Assembly: GCF_050003625.1 (NCBI RefSeq)
Contig: NC_134400.1
Coordinates: 66,358,126-66,422,125 of the forward strand
DNA length: 64,000 nt
Direction: 5' to 3'
From: Haematobia irritans
Lineage: Eukaryota; Arthropoda; Insecta; Diptera; Muscidae
This document shows, in pieces, positions 1 through 11,372 of the stretch. The position numbers were made by a program, and so were the translations under genes. How positions within the stretch are numbered: position 1 is the stretch's first letter; the number at the start of each line of letters is the position of its first letter. Under the pieces are notes generated by a model. The model was not told the origin of the DNA and did not search any database. It worked only from the letters and a program-made list of their open reading frames with translations.

Positions 1-1000
1 AATAAGAGCTAATTGAGAGTCTACTAATTAGCAAAAGTCATTAGTAAGAGTAATTAATCCAAATGTCGCATAAACTGGGACTTTTCCGTTTCCAACAGCT
101 AACATTTGTTTGTAAAATTGTGCAACACATTGATCATTCTGAAGTTGAACTCTCATATTAGTGGTTAGCGATAATGTTCTTACGTTATTCCATAAAGGTG
201 ATGCCTTCAGGATAGCATTCAATTCATCTGCAGGCATTCCACGGGGAATTACTGGCAGCGCCTGCAAATAATATAATCAAGCCGCCAAAAAATGTTGTTA
301 CTTCGCCGAAGATCCTTCAGTGTGAAGTTAAGTGCTTCAAGTGATTTCTTATGTGCCATTGTGCACTCATCCCAAACAATGAGCTTGCATTGCATCAACA
401 ATTTTCCCATTGCACTGGATCGGAAAATATTGCATGTTGGAGTATCAATTGTGTTTAAATTGAGTGACAACTTAAGCGCAGAATGTGCAGTACGACCGCC
501 ATCTAGAAGAGTCGCCGCAATTCCAGATGATTCTAACGCAAAAGCTATGTCACATCTGGATCGAATAGTGGCCAAAATCAATGAAATGACAAATGTTTTC
601 CCTGTTCCTCCAGGTGCGTCCAGGAAGAATAGCCTTCCAGTATTATTGTCCACCGCTTGCATTAATGTTTCGTATACTTGTTTTTGCTGTTCATTCAGCA
701 ATGGCACATTATTTCGAACGAATTGCTGCAATGTATGAACATTGTATTGCAGCCCTCGATTTAATTCGTGCTTGAATGCATCGTGCATCGATCGGTTTTG
801 CGCAATCATTCCTACTTCAATCAGTAGCTCGGTTGCAATAGTCAAGCATTGATCCTCAATCAGAATCAATCCTTCATTGTAAATTTCATCAGTTATTTGG
901 ATGTCAGGATTATTCGTTTAAATGCGCAAGCGATGCAAGATATCTTCACATATGTCGTCTTTGTATTTGTTCCATAACTGAATTAGATGTGAAGGAAAAC
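1..1000 (-). pseudogene. Helitron-type PIF1-like helicase, C-terminal relic
   Basis: Helitron Rep/helicase proteins unwind DNA during rolling-circle transposition; this is part of the helicase half. Reading the minus strand, a conserved segment (LWNKYKDDICEDILHRLR, about 900-985) runs into the frame ending at 249, which carries Walker A (APGGTGKT, near 600) and Walker B-like LIVWDECTM (near 370). The frame then breaks: an extra T and a loss of about 11 bases remove most of the expected GDFRQ motif before ALPVIPRG. The following frame (28-267) ends where a TAA replaces a sense codon after NDFC, and homology runs off the left window edge. A stop also lies near 920. It is therefore a dead fragment. 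Helitron identity rests on these helicase motifs; no Rep domain is in view, so a cellular PIF1 pseudogene is less likely but not excluded. Confidence 0.85.
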
Positions 1001-1640
1001 ATGTGGTGATGATAATTGCGAACAGCATACGTATTTGGTACGCATTTGATGAAAAACCTTAATAATTTCGAAACAGCTGTACATTCAACCATCTTGCGGT
1101 ATATAGGGCTTTGTCCAAATAAATTTGACAAGCATACTTTTCCTCTGTTGGTTAAGCTACACTTGTAGTATGGTTTTAAGCTGAAATCAAAAACAACAAT
1201 AATGTCTGCGAAAATTTTCTTAAAACAAATCAGAGATGGGTTTATGTTATATGTAGGTGCTATATCACAAAATTGTTCGGTATGACACATCTTCGAACTC
1301 AACATGCCTGCCAAAAATTCAGAACGTTAGGCTCTACTGCTATACTGCCTTAAAATTTTACCTTTATCAAGAGTATATATAGGCTTAAAAATTGATAGTT
1401 TAATAATGTTAAAAATAGAGTATACAATTGATCAATTCAGCCCATATTCTAGTAAAACCTACTCTTTATATCACCGTGAAATTTCACCCATATAAATACA
1501 CTTTGAATGACCTGAAATCCAGTACTTCGTTTTTCGTTGTTCGATTAAAAATCCCAATCGAATCTAATTTGTCGAAATATTTCTTTTCTTACAGAGATAT
1601 GAAGGGGTTTTCAAATTTTGTTTCGCCGTCGAGCAAAATT
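1001..1640. other. No supported gene; contains a dispersed repeat piece
   Basis: The 122-codon minus frame at 946-1314 overlaps the helicase relic in another frame and resembles nothing I recognise. About 1082-1208 is repeated near 20826-20953, so this stretch is dispersed repeat DNA. The rest is AT-rich without exon-like signals. Confidence 0.5.
1082..1208 (+). repeat. Dispersed repeat shared with 20826-20953
   Basis: Both sites share the order CAACCATCTTGC, CCCAAATAAATTTGACAA, TTAAGCTACACTTGTAGT and TGGTTTTAAGCTGAAATC on the same strand, with small indels. The parent element is not recognised; the first copy lies just upstream of the Helitron helicase relic, so it may be Helitron-internal sequence. 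Confidence 0.7.
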
Positions 1641-1643
1641 TAT

Positions 1644-1704
1644 ACGACTCCGGCTCCGACTCCAGCAAAATCTTCAGACTCCGACTCCGGCTCCGACTCC
1701 ACAG
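1644..1704. repeat. Low-complexity (GACTCCGGCTCC)-type tract
   Basis: Imperfect 6/12-bp repeats of ACTCCG/GCTCCGACTCC stand out against the AT-rich background. They translate as a proline/threonine or serine/aspartate repeat, but there is no supporting coding context. Confidence 0.7.
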
Positions 1705-1847
1705 CCCTGGTTAAAACTATTTCTAAATGAAAAATGCTCTCTCATGTTAATATTTGTCCTTTATTACGCCATACCTTATTCCATTTTATTATGTCGTTAT
1801 CAGTCAACTGCATTACATTTATCGGAAATTATTGAAGTGTCTTTATA

Positions 1848-2245
1848 ATACACCCTCAAAAAAAATCGCTTCTTTAACATATGTTCCAAACATATTTTGC
1901 AGGAAGCACATATATTATTGGATACTGCCGAAACATTAATATGTTTGTTTTGTGTGAACATATTATATGTTTGGAAGCATTTTGAGCCCAAAAATATTAT
2001 ATGCTTGGAGGAATTTTTCCCAAAGACGATTGTGCTCATTGCCTAACATACTCATAATTTTCACTTCCACGAAATATTTTAGTTCTTGGCACCCTTTTCT
2101 GTAATACAAATAATATTGAAGAAATTATTCACTTTTATAATTTTTTTAAATTTTACCTTTCGCCTAGACGGAGAATCGAACCGAGGACCATACAGTTTGT
2201 AAGCTAACACACTATCCACTGGACTACGTAGCTGTTATAGTCACC
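1848..2245 (-). mobile_element. tRNA-derived SINE, family 2, copy 1
   Basis: On the minus strand the right end carries a tRNA-like head with an A box (TAGTCCAGTGG, 2216-2226, matching TRGYNNARNNG) and a B box (GGTTCGATTCT, 2172-2182). These are the internal RNA polymerase III promoter of tRNA-derived SINEs. The body continues leftward with the motif ACATATAATATG and ends near CACCCTCAAAAAAAA at 1852. A second, interrupted copy lies at 22041-22970. No proper acceptor stem is seen, so this is not a functional tRNA gene. Target duplications were not resolved. Confidence 0.6.
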
Positions 2246-2344
2246 AGTAGATAATTATCGTTATAAGTTACATTTATATAGCATAGTTTGCAGCGCCCAC
2301 GAGCCCATGCAAACATAACATTATTTAACAGAAACATACATTTG

Positions 2345-2425
2345 TTTGCCACGTGGAGCAGTGGTTAGCATGTCTGCCTTGCATGCAAAGGGTCGTTGGT
2401 TCAATCCCTGCTCCGACCGAACACT
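2345..2425 (+). mobile_element. tRNA-like SINE head (fragment)
   Basis: Contains an A-box-like TGGAGCAGTGG (2354-2364) and a B box GGTTCAATCCC (2398-2408), followed by CGACCGAACAC as in the SINEs at 32635 and 51906. It then turns into a T-rich stretch, so only the head is present. It sits about 100 bp from the oppositely oriented family 2 SINE. Confidence 0.65.
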
Positions 2426-2999
2426 TTTTGTTTTTTTAATTTACACATTTATATTTATACTATATTAAATTTTTAAAATGAAACTTCGAAATGTGGGTTA
2501 TTATCGATTTATAGTCAGTACAGTGCTTGATATAAACGAAATTGACAGATTTTTGGATGAAATATTATTTTTTTATTGCAAAAATAACAATTTTGTAACA
2601 AAAAACTTTATTTTGGTACAAAACTTTAAAATTTGGAAGGAATTCAAAAACTCTAACAAAAGAAGAACGTGGAGTCGAGTATACAAAATGAAAACGCACT
2701 GAATATTATTTTTGCAAAGAATGACCGTTGAACAGTGGTTTCTTTCGTTTTATGGTAAGAGTTCCATTCGTTTTGAGCCAATATAAAGACTTCTCACATA
2801 TTTGAAAGCCCAAACAAAACCATTTGTGTACACACATAAAAAAAATATAATTATAGATATAGATAATTTGTAATAAATTTTATTGATTTTGTAGAAAAAT
2901 ATTTACTAATTTTTGTAAAATTGGCGTGGCATATGCGTTTGTATTATAGTTAGGTTAAATTTTCTAAAATTAACCTAGTTTTTTTTTTAATTATCCAAA

Positions 3000-3235
3000 A
3001 TTTTACTTCCTGGTGGGGTTACTATTTTTGAGTGCATTATTGATTTTGGTATTGGTTCTGAGCCAAAGAAGCTGAGAATTGAAGTAAGGATAATTTTACG
3101 ACACAATTCCCTTTTGAGTTTTACTTGACTTTTACTGTACTTGATTCTAGGAAACAAATTTTAACTTACGTATTTTTCACATTTTCTCTTCATGTTCTAT
3201 CAAAGTCCATTAATCCTTTGACGACTAATGGGACA
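3000..3235 (+). repeat. MITE-like repeat, inverted relative to 5600-5890
   Basis: The segment with TTTTGGTATTGGTTCTGAGC and ATCAAAGTCCATTAA recurs on the opposite strand at about 5600-5860, and a related version lies inside 33120-33767. Probably a non-autonomous Tc1/mariner-type element whose ends are not clear here. Confidence 0.5.
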
Positions 3236-3322
3236 TATATCCCATTTCGCATTTGCGCTATAAAAACTATATTTATCAACAAATTTGCAAAAAAAAAATA
3301 GATTCCATCGACGCAGAACACA

Positions 3323-4380
3323 CACGCAGAGACGAAACATGATTGTCACAATCATATTCGAAGAGCAAAATAATATGATAGGAGCTATTTTTGCGGCGAC
3401 CATGTCACATTTTAACCTGCAACCATGTTAGCTCCGTGAACATGGTTCTAAGAAAAATATAATTGTCCTCATCTAAAATGTTATTATATTGATAAAAAGA
3501 ATTTTGTTTGAATGAAAAAACAATGGTCACGATTTAAAATGTTATGGTATTCATTAAAAATGTTTTTCTTCTAGTTAAAAGAACATGGTCACAACCTAAA
3601 ATGTTTTGATCTTTATGAAAAATCTTTTTTCATAGCCGAAAAAAGGACAACATTACCTTTATTTGATTGTTTTTATTTATTTATAAACTAATTCATTGTT
3701 TATTTGTATTTATAATGCCGTTCAAGCAAACATCATATATTTTTACACACTCTATTTTTTTTCAATTTCCACGATAATTATTCCATATTTACATCGTGCC
3801 CATCAAATGCAAACATCATGTAACTGCAAATAAAAATAAATTATACCATATATCAAAATGCAGAACAAAAAACAGGTACATTTTTTCAATTACACTTTCC
3901 TTTTTTGTGTTCACATAAAACCACGTGCCACTTCTGAATAAATAAATTAACACAAAACACAGTAAATCCGTATTCTCCGTCCATTCCATTTTATAAAATT
4001 CTTTTCGCTGCAAAAAAGTTAAAAAAATTAAATGGTCACGAAAAAAATGTAAATGGTCTTTATGGCCATGTAATGGTTCTAGACATGTCTATACTTAACC
4101 TATAAAAATACTTTTTCCCTGTAAAAAAGTCAAAAAAATTTAATGGTCAGGTACATGATTTGTCCGACCATTTAATGGTCTCAAATTCTATCATTTAAAT
4201 GATAGAACATGTTTGTGGTATTTGAGAACCATTCATATGCGTATTGCGCCCATACATTTTTCTCCGCTCGAAAACTATTTTTACAAAGACAAAATACATG
4301 GTTTTCGCGGCAATTACATGCTCTATATAAGCATTCAATGGATGCGGCAACCATGTCCAAACATGGTTTTTCTGTGCGTG
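3323..4380 (+). mobile_element. Non-autonomous TIR element, CACGCAGAG family, copy 1
   Basis: The left end CACGCAGAGACGAAACATG and the right end, read inverted as CACGCACAGAAAAACCATG, form imperfect terminal inverted repeats of about 19 bp. The AT-rich interior of about 1.06 kb has no transposase. The same family is at 50765-51651, where flanking TA dinucleotides and an empty-site reconstruction show a TA target duplication, and at 56543-56845. Here the flanks are not TA, perhaps from later mutation; the right part was copied in the adjacent tandem duplication. Most likely a Tc1/mariner-type MITE. Confidence 0.65.
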
Positions 4381-5458
4381 TTAATTCCTCCTCTAACGAT
4401 AACCGCACTGAAAAAAATATTGTCGTGAGGCCCAAGATCTCATGTCCTTAAAATACGAATTCGAATTTTGCTTTGCATAGAAGACGCATTTCTCTAATAT
4501 AAAGTTTATTTCCTTGTCCAAAAGTCGATAAACTTTTCAATGAAGTCGTATTGTACTTATAATTAAGTGATTTGCCTTAAAAATGGGTATCATAACATGA
4601 AAGAAACATTTTTTGGGGTAAGATCAACTTGGCTTTTGTAATTCAGAAAAATTCTTTAAAATTAATGAAATTATCTTCAAATTTGTATTCTCCGTCCATT
4701 CCAAAAAACAATCAACACACGACTGACGCGCAAAATCAAAATCGTGTGTACCTGCTCAATGTTTTTTATAAAATTCTTTTCGCTGCAAAAAGTTAAAAAA
4801 TTAAATGGTCACGAAAAAAATGTAAATGGTCTTTATGGCCTTGTAATGGTTCTAGACATGTCTATACTTAACCTATAAAAATACTTTTTTCCCTGTAAAA
4901 AAATCAAAAAATTTAATGGTCAGGTACATGATTTTTCCGACCATTTAATGGTCTCAAATTCTATCATTTAAATGATAGAACATGTTTGCGGTATTTGAGA
5001 ACCATTCATATGCTTATTGCGCCCATACATTTTTCTCCGCTCGAAAACTATTTTTACAAAGACAAAATACATGGTTTTCGCGACAATTACATGCTCTAGA
5101 TAAACATTAAATGGATGCGGCAACCATGTCCAAACATGGTTTTTCTGTGCGTGTTAATTCCTCCTCTAACGATAACCGCACTGAAAAAAATATTGTCGTG
5201 AGGCCCAAGATTTCATGTCCTTAAAATACGAATGCGAATTTTGCTTTGCATAGAAGACGCATTTTTCTAATATAAAGTTTATTTCCTTGTCCAAAAGTCG
5301 ATAAACTTTTCAATGAAGTCGAATTGTACTTATAATTAAGTGATTTGCCTTAAAAATGGGTATCATAACATGAAAGAAACATTTTTTGGGGTAAGGTCAA
5401 CTTGGCTTTAATAATTCAGAAAAATTCTTTAAAATTAATGGAATTATCTTCAAATTTG
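3968..5458. repeat. Local tandem duplication of about 0.72-0.77 kb
   Basis: Unit 1 (about 3968-4684) and unit 2 (about 4685-5458) both begin GTATTCTCCGTCCATTCC and end CTTCAAATTTG. Unit 2 has an extra stretch of about 55 bp near 4703-4758 and scattered substitutions. The unit joins the right half of the CACGCAGAG element to a flanking repeat beginning CACTGAAAAAAATATT, so it arose after both elements were adjacent. Confidence 0.8.
4404..4684 (+). repeat. CACTGAAAAA-ended MITE fragment
   Basis: Starts at CACTGAAAAAAATATT and holds AACATGAAAGAAACATTTT. It is repeated at 5178-5458 by tandem duplication and recurs on the minus strand at 19440-19732, where the same terminus abuts TA. This resembles one end of a Tc1/mariner-type MITE. 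Confidence 0.55.
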
Positions 5459-5599
5459 TTGTCTTTTTGCATCTTGACTACAAAGCAAAAAATCGTTAAA
5501 AAAAATAGGACATGTTTTTTAACACTTTATTTTAAAGACGTTTTTTACTTGAAACATATCAAAAATTCTACTGGAAGTCGACTCTAAATTTGGAAAATA

Positions 5600-5890
5600 A
5601 AGTTGTCATTAACTCGTTTTTAATGGACTTTGATGGCTCATGTAGAAAAAAATCTGAAAAAACAAAAAATTAAAATTTGCTTCCTAGAAGCAAGTACACA
5701 AAACCCAAATTTAAAAGAGAATTGTGTCTTAAAAGTATCCTTACTTGTATTCTCTGCTTCTTTGGCTCGGAACCAATACCAAAATTGTTAAAATAAAGAG
5801 AAAATCTTTGAAACGGGGCATGCTTTTTGTCAGTGCGTTTAAATGAATTAATTTTGTTACGTACTTTTTCCAATACAGTAGCGACACTGA
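5600..5890 (-). repeat. MITE-like repeat, inverse of 3000-3235
   Basis: Shares the reverse complement of the 3000-3235 segment (GGACTTTGATGG at the left, CTTTGGCTCGGAACCAATACC in the middle). Degenerate, with no coding content. Confidence 0.5.
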
Positions 5891-6742
5891 TGGGACATAT
5901 GTGTCACATTCGTCCTCAGGGTAAAAAAAGAGTGAGAATTACGTTTTAATTTTTTTTATGTATTTACATGATCAAAAACTCATTACGTATTTATAAAAAT
6001 ACATCAATTCATTCAGCAAATAGTAAAATTAGTCAGAACAAATGCAAATTGCGAATGGTAAGATTCAAAAACTTTCCTTTGGGAAGTGAAACACATTGGT
6101 TTTTGGCAGAACCAGCAACACCTCGTTTTACCACAACTTTATCAAGTCAATCAATAAAATTGGACCAAATATAAGCGGTGTAATTAAACAAGGGAACGAA
6201 ATTGAACTTTTTTTGTGTTGATTTGAAATTTACCATAAAAAACTAACTTATTACATACAAACACTTACACATTAGAAAATGTTATTTTTGTATGGAAATC
6301 GCGATTTATATCAATTCAGTAAATCGTGAACAAAATCAAAAGTTGTGCACCGATTGTAATGAAATAAAGCTTATTTGATTCAAAATATATTTAACTAACG
6401 ATTTTTGTCCCATTCTAGGAATTTTCAAATGAAAACAAAGTTGTTTTGTTAAAAATTTTAATTTTTTTTTTCAAAACTTGAACGACATCTCTAAAACTAC
6501 TTGGAAAATTGAAAAACAATGTAAGCACGGCCCAAAGGAATTTCAGACTTTTTTAAATTTAATTTTTAACCTAACGGTATATTGGAGCTGATAAAAAAAA
6601 AAAAACAAGTGTAGATTTGGATTCAGCATCTCAAATAACCTTAAAACCAATACTGAGTTCTTAATCAACAGAACCATTGCTGAGAAAATGATTTTGTTAC
6701 GAAATTGTACGATTAATCAATCAAACCTACTTTTTCTATATA
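5891..6742. other. AT-rich, no gene seen
   Basis: Only short frames occur, none with recognisable motifs, and I saw no repeat borders. A plain AT-rich spacer or decayed repeat. Confidence 0.4.
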
Positions 6743-7998
6743 AGGGCTGTTTTCTTTTAGCACTGGATACCCTAAGACATGAAGGACTAAAAGAAAACAC
6801 AGAACTCTTTAACCAGGACATCTCCAAAATTATCCAACACTGTCATCAGCTGTTTAAAAACAAGCACAGAAAAGAAGTGAAATCTTGCATTTTTAATGTA
6901 TGAAATGCTCCAATAAGTAATAAATATAGGGTGGTTAAAATTTCAAGGGCCGATGTTGATTTTGAATAAAATACAAACTATTTAGGAAATTATTGTAATT
7001 TTATTTTATTATGATATATTGGTATTACTCAATTATGTATGGCACAAAATATCGGTCAAATAGGCGCCGCGACATCGGTGGCACACCTTCATCCGATGGT
7101 CCAAGTTTTCGATGACGCTGAGGCATAATGGAGGTTCTATGCCGTTAATGTGCCGAATTTTCTCATCCTTTAGCTCTTGAATTGTTGCTGGCTTATCGAC
7201 GTACACCTTTTCTTTCAAATAACCCCAAAGAAAAAAGTCCAACGGTGTCAAATCACATGATCTTGGCGACCAATTGACATCGCTATTACGTGAGATAACA
7301 CGGCCATTGAACTTGTTGCGCAAAAGAGCCATTGTTTCGTCAGCTGTGTGGCAAGTGGCACCGTCCTGCTGAAACCACATATCGTCCACATCCATATCTT
7401 CCAATTCGGGCGATAATAAGTTCGTTATCATCTCACGATAGCGAACACCATTCATAGTAACTGCCTGACCGGCCTCATTTTGGAAAAAATATGGCCCGAT
7501 GATGCCGCCAGCCCATAAACCGCACCAAACAGTCACTCTTTGTGGGTGCATTGGTTTTTCGACATTCACTCTTGGATTCTCATTCGCCCAAATGCGGCAA
7601 TTCTGTTTATTGACGAATCCACTGAGGTGAAAATGTGCCTCATTACTGAAGATGATTTTCTTCGAAAATTGATCATCCACTGTTGCCATTTCTTGGAACC
7701 ATTCTGCCTATTCACGACGTCCATGGTTCAAATTGAGTAAGTCTGAAATAAATAAATGTCTGTCTATTTACTGCCGCGAATATTTATGACACTGTAGCAC
7801 TTTCAATTTCATGTTTTTCGATAAATTAGTCACAATAAATTTCTATTGTGAATCGAAGAAGCGTCATATTATCAAAATACAATCTGGCAACATCGGCGCG
7901 ACTTGCACTGATGAGATGTTCTGGATAAAACACCAGTGCAACGATGTTCTGGATAGCCCATACAAATGTTGCATCCAGTGCTAAAAGAAAACAGCCCT
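6743..7998. mobile_element. TIR element (AGGGCTGTTTTC) with nested mariner-type relic
   Basis: Perfect-looking inverted termini of about 25 bp: AGGGCTGTTTTCTTTTAGCA at 6743 and its complement ending at 7998. ATA sits on both outer sides, a possible 3-bp target duplication. Only about 180 bp at the left and 90 bp at the right belong to this element; the middle is the transposase relic and its own left end (GGGTGGTTAAAATTTC at 6929). The superfamily of the outer element is unclear. Confidence 0.7.
7033..7740 (-). pseudogene. Mariner/Tc1-superfamily transposase, internally deleted
   Basis: The 218-codon frame is the C-terminal catalytic half of an IS630-Tc1-mariner transposase, the SETMAR-like family common in insects. 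Visible landmarks are HFHLSGFVNKQNCRIW, WFQQDGATCHTA with the second catalytic Asp, and LTPLDFFLWG with the third Asp. The first catalytic Asp, expected in FSDEAHF, reads Asn here (FSNEAHF). The upstream strand has stops near 7715-7740, and the N-terminal DNA-binding region is missing; sequence beyond 7740 goes to flanking repeat. No active protein is expected. The element is nested in the TIR element at 6743-7998. Confidence 0.85.
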
Positions 7999-9027
7999 AT
8001 AGATAAATGAGAGCAAGCCCAATAAACACAAACATTTGAAAAATGCGCAATTTCAAAAGTTTTTCAAACATTTTTAGTGTAATATTCAAGTAGAGAAATT
8101 GAAAGAAAATCGCGTTCTCTACAAAAAACAGACATTACCCTCAACAGTAAAATTCAACACATTAGTAATAATTTCTCAAGTGTTATCCTCAAAATGAAAT
8201 GCATCGCTACTCAATAATTTCTCAAACAATTTTCGACGCGAGTCAAACTAAAAATTAAAAAACATTGTTGCAAATACTTTTCAACCAAAATTTGTATAAA
8301 TGATATCCCTACTTCTAATTGAAAGTCAAAGCCAAAATTCTATGAATTTTGTATAATTTATTCATTTTCGTCAAAATAAAATATATAATAATACACTATA
8401 CTACATAATACATTAAAATACTAATTGAAAAATAAATATCTTATTAAACATATCGACAAATAAGACCAAAACATCGAACAACAAAACTTCATATATCTTA
8501 AACATTATTAGTAAACAGTTTTGCATAGATAACTCGATTTCCTTCCTGTTGGTGGTATAAAACTGCATTAAAGTTTATTAATATGCGGGCAATTTGATTC
8601 AGTTATTTGTCTAAACTTTTCCAATTTTTCTATATCATCCAATTGACCACGAACTTCGTTGCACAAAGAAGTATTGAACACCACATGGTTTTATCGTTGC
8701 ATTTTAGGGTAGTGTTTTGTCAAAGTTTTCTTACATTATCTTCAACACCTTTTCAAAGATTTCGTGAACATTTTGGCAAATTGGAAGTAATTCGCTAACA
8801 ATTTGAAGAGGTATTGAATATGAGCTATTTCAAGTCAAGTTGAATTTATGTTGAAAATTATATTTACCCTCAATCTGGAAAGTTGTTGCATTTGAAAAAC
8901 GCTCATCCTGTCTTCCTAAAACCATGCATGCATGGTTATGCACACTTGCCGAGTTGCATCTTGTTCTGCTGTATGTATTTTACAATGTAAACAAAGCTCA
9001 TGATGGGGTTTGTAATGAGTTGTATAT
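7999..9027. other. AT-rich, no gene seen
   Basis: About 1 kb of AT-rich sequence with short unrelated frames only. I saw no splice-bounded exon, TIR or long repeat. Confidence 0.4.
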
Positions 9028-9152
9028 TAGAGTGACCGCAACTTATATGGGACAAAAAAAAAATGTCGGAATCTTGATCTTGACCTTAACCCCACAAAAC
9101 GAATCCCCTTTCCAGATATTGAGAGCCAAAATTTGAGCCCGATAATAACATA
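9028..9152 (+). repeat. Repeat end (AGAGTGACCGCA), inverse of 18990-19170
   Basis: AGAGTGACCGCA followed by TGTCGGAATCTTG and CCAGATATTG is matched on the opposite strand at about 18990-19170, ending GCGGTCACTCT. It marks one terminus of an unrecognised interspersed element. LOA fragment A begins just to its right, near a short palindrome, ATAACATATATTATGTTAT. Confidence 0.6.
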
Positions 9153-9177
9153 TATTATGTTATTATGTGATGATTAC

Positions 9178-11198
9178 TCTTGGGATGATTACTGTAGCAG
9201 TATTGAGAATACGTCGGAGGCTTCCAGACTACGGAAGGTACTAGCATCCACTAACACCGCTCCAGGTTTCATTAAAACGTCGGAGGGAAATTGGACAACG
9301 TCCAGTGAGGAGACGTTGGAGGTACTTTTGGACACACACTTCCCTGGAAATCAGACGGTTGAACCATGTTCCGACGGTGTAACAGAGGCTCAGCGATCAT
9401 TTCCTATCGAGGAAATTGTGTCGGAATCTAGAATAAAATGGGCTTTAAATAGCTTTGGACCATTCAAATCCCCCGGACCTGATGGAATTACTCCGGCGGA
9501 GTTACAGGCAGTGGCTGAAAGAATTATCCCCTGGTTGACGGTGATATATAAACAATGTGTAAACTTAGCATATATTCCAGAAAAGTGGAGGGAAACAAAA
9601 GTCGTCTTCATACCTAAAGCAGGAAAAGCCTCTCACTCGAGTGCGAAGGATTTCCGACCAATCAGCTTATCCTCATTCCTACTTAAGACCCTAGAGAGGA
9701 TGATAGACATGTATCTTAGAACTAGCGTGGATTCAGGTTTGCTCTCGAAACGACAGCATGCATACTCGAAGGGCAGGTCTACTGAGACCGCATTGCATGA
9801 ACTGGTCAGCTTTATTTAAAGCTCACTATCTGTCAATGAATACACAATCGTGGCGTTTCTAGACATCGAAGGGGCGTTCAATAATGTCCATCCGAGCTCG
9901 ATATTAAATGGACTGACAACTCTGAATGTTGATCCAGGTATACTTAGGCTGTTAGACGAACTTCTAATGAAGAGACGTATTTCAGCCACACTAGGGCAAG
10001 CAAACATACAAAGGTATGTGAAAAGAGGCACTCCCCAATGAGGAGTTCTATCACCTCTTCTTTGGAATGTTGCTATAAACAACCTTCTGGTTTCTCTAGA
10101 AAAGAAAGGATAAAAGTGGTGGCATACGCAGATGATGTGGCGCTAGCAGTCAGGGGAAAATTCCCATCCACAATCAGAGATATTATACAGAGAGCTCTCC
10201 GGATGACTGAGAAATGGGCGAAAGATAATGGTCTTGGTGTAAATCCAGCAAAGACAGAAATAGTCATGTACTGCAAAGATCGCAAAACTCCCAAGGTTAG
10301 GCCCATTTCCTTAGAGGGTACTGAAATTCCCTTTGGTGAGTGTGCAAAATACCTTGGCGTTATTTTGGACAGGAAGCTGAATTTTAGGCTTAATATTGAA
10401 GAGAGGGCGAGAAAAGCCACGGTAGCTTTGTACTCGTGCAAAAAGGCAATAGGAAAAAAGTGGGGACTGAAACCAAAAATTGTGCATTGGCTATACACGG
10501 CAGTGGTTAGACCTATAATGCTATATGGTGTTGTAGTCTGGTGGCCGGCACTTCAGAAACCGACTTGTTTAGATAAAACTCAGCGTATGGCGAGCTTATG
10601 TATCTCAGGCGCATTTAGTAAGACAGGAACAGACTCCCTTAATGTCATGCTACATCTATTGCCTTTAGACATTTTGGCCAAACAGTCAGCTGCAACAACG
10701 GCTGTGCGGTTGCGCGAGCTATCGCTGTGGTCGGAAAAAATGTACGGTCATAGTTCGGTCCTCAACGTAATGCCAGATATACCTAACGTAGTGGATTACA
10801 CCCTGTCAAAACCACTTTTCGACAAAAAGTTTGAAACTCTAATTCCCAACAGTGAGGCGTGGTGTACACAGACCCCGGGGAATAAAAGATATATAGATTT
10901 CTATACTGATGGCTCCAAATTGAATGGACAAGTGGGGTTCGGAGTATATTCTAAAGATCTGGAAATTCGAATAGCGAAAAGATTACCTAATCACTGTAGT
11001 GTTTTTCAGGCTGAAATATTGGCAATAAGAGAGGTGGTGAATTGGCTGAGAAGTAATATTCCAACAAATATTGGCATTAATATATACTCAGACAGTCAAC
11101 CTGCAATAAAATCCTTGGACTCTGTGTTCCTTAACTCAAAAACGGCCATAGACTGCCGCAAATCTCTCAACGAGATGGCTGAGCAGTACAATATTCAT
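9178..11198 (+). pseudogene. LOA-like LINE ORF2 fragment A (RT and RNase H)
   Basis: Matches the ORF2 proteins at 36756-40361 from the linker before the RT (DDYCSSIENTSEASRLRK) through RT (SPGPDGITP, AFLDIEGAFNNV, YADDVALAVRG) and most of RNase H (FYTDGSKLNG, AEILAI, IYSDSQPA), stopping after AEQYNIH. Lesions: GAA to TAA at about 9817, GGA to TGA at about 10039, and a 1-base loss near 10102. It is truncated at both ends; the 5' loss is normal for LINEs, while the abrupt 3' loss needs a later rearrangement. It abuts the minus-strand coding piece at 11201. Confidence 0.9.
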
Positions 11199-11200
11199 GT

Positions 11201-11372
11201 TTAAAATCTCGTGTCGCCTCTTGCATATGAAACTTTCATCCTTTTTCTATCAGGTGGACCTAGATCTTCTGCAGTTTCTTCCGGGATGTCCATTGCCTCC
11301 AAGTTTTCAAGCTCCTGGTAGACCTCTTGAGTGTCTTCTTCTCCGAAATTGTAGTCATCGTCCGTCCCTAGG
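11201..11372 (-). CDS. Partial coding exon, unrecognised acidic/basic C-terminus
   Basis: The minus strand is open for about 57 codons to a TAA at 11201. It encodes an acidic stretch (GTDDDYNFGEEDTQ, then EELENLE-type residues) followed by a basic PPDRKRMKVSY. Composition is clearly coding-like, with higher GC than nearby DNA and no transposon match I know. It is squeezed between LOA fragment A (+) and the 3' tail of fragment B (-), so both ends may be truncated and the stop may be formed by the junction. The orientation and acidic-then-basic layout would suit a downstream exon of the broken minus-strand gene at 17493-18791; that link is inference. An alternative is an ORF fragment of another transposon. 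Confidence 0.4.

Noticed and set aside
946..1314. 122-codon minus-strand ORF as a gene
   Set aside because: Its start end lies in dispersed repeat shared with 20826-20953, and its other end overlaps helicase coding in another frame.
2160..2245. Functional tRNA gene on the minus strand
   Set aside because: A and B boxes are present but no matching acceptor stem or clean cloverleaf; the sequence continues into a repeated SINE body. The same reasoning applies to 2345-2425, 32635 and 51906.
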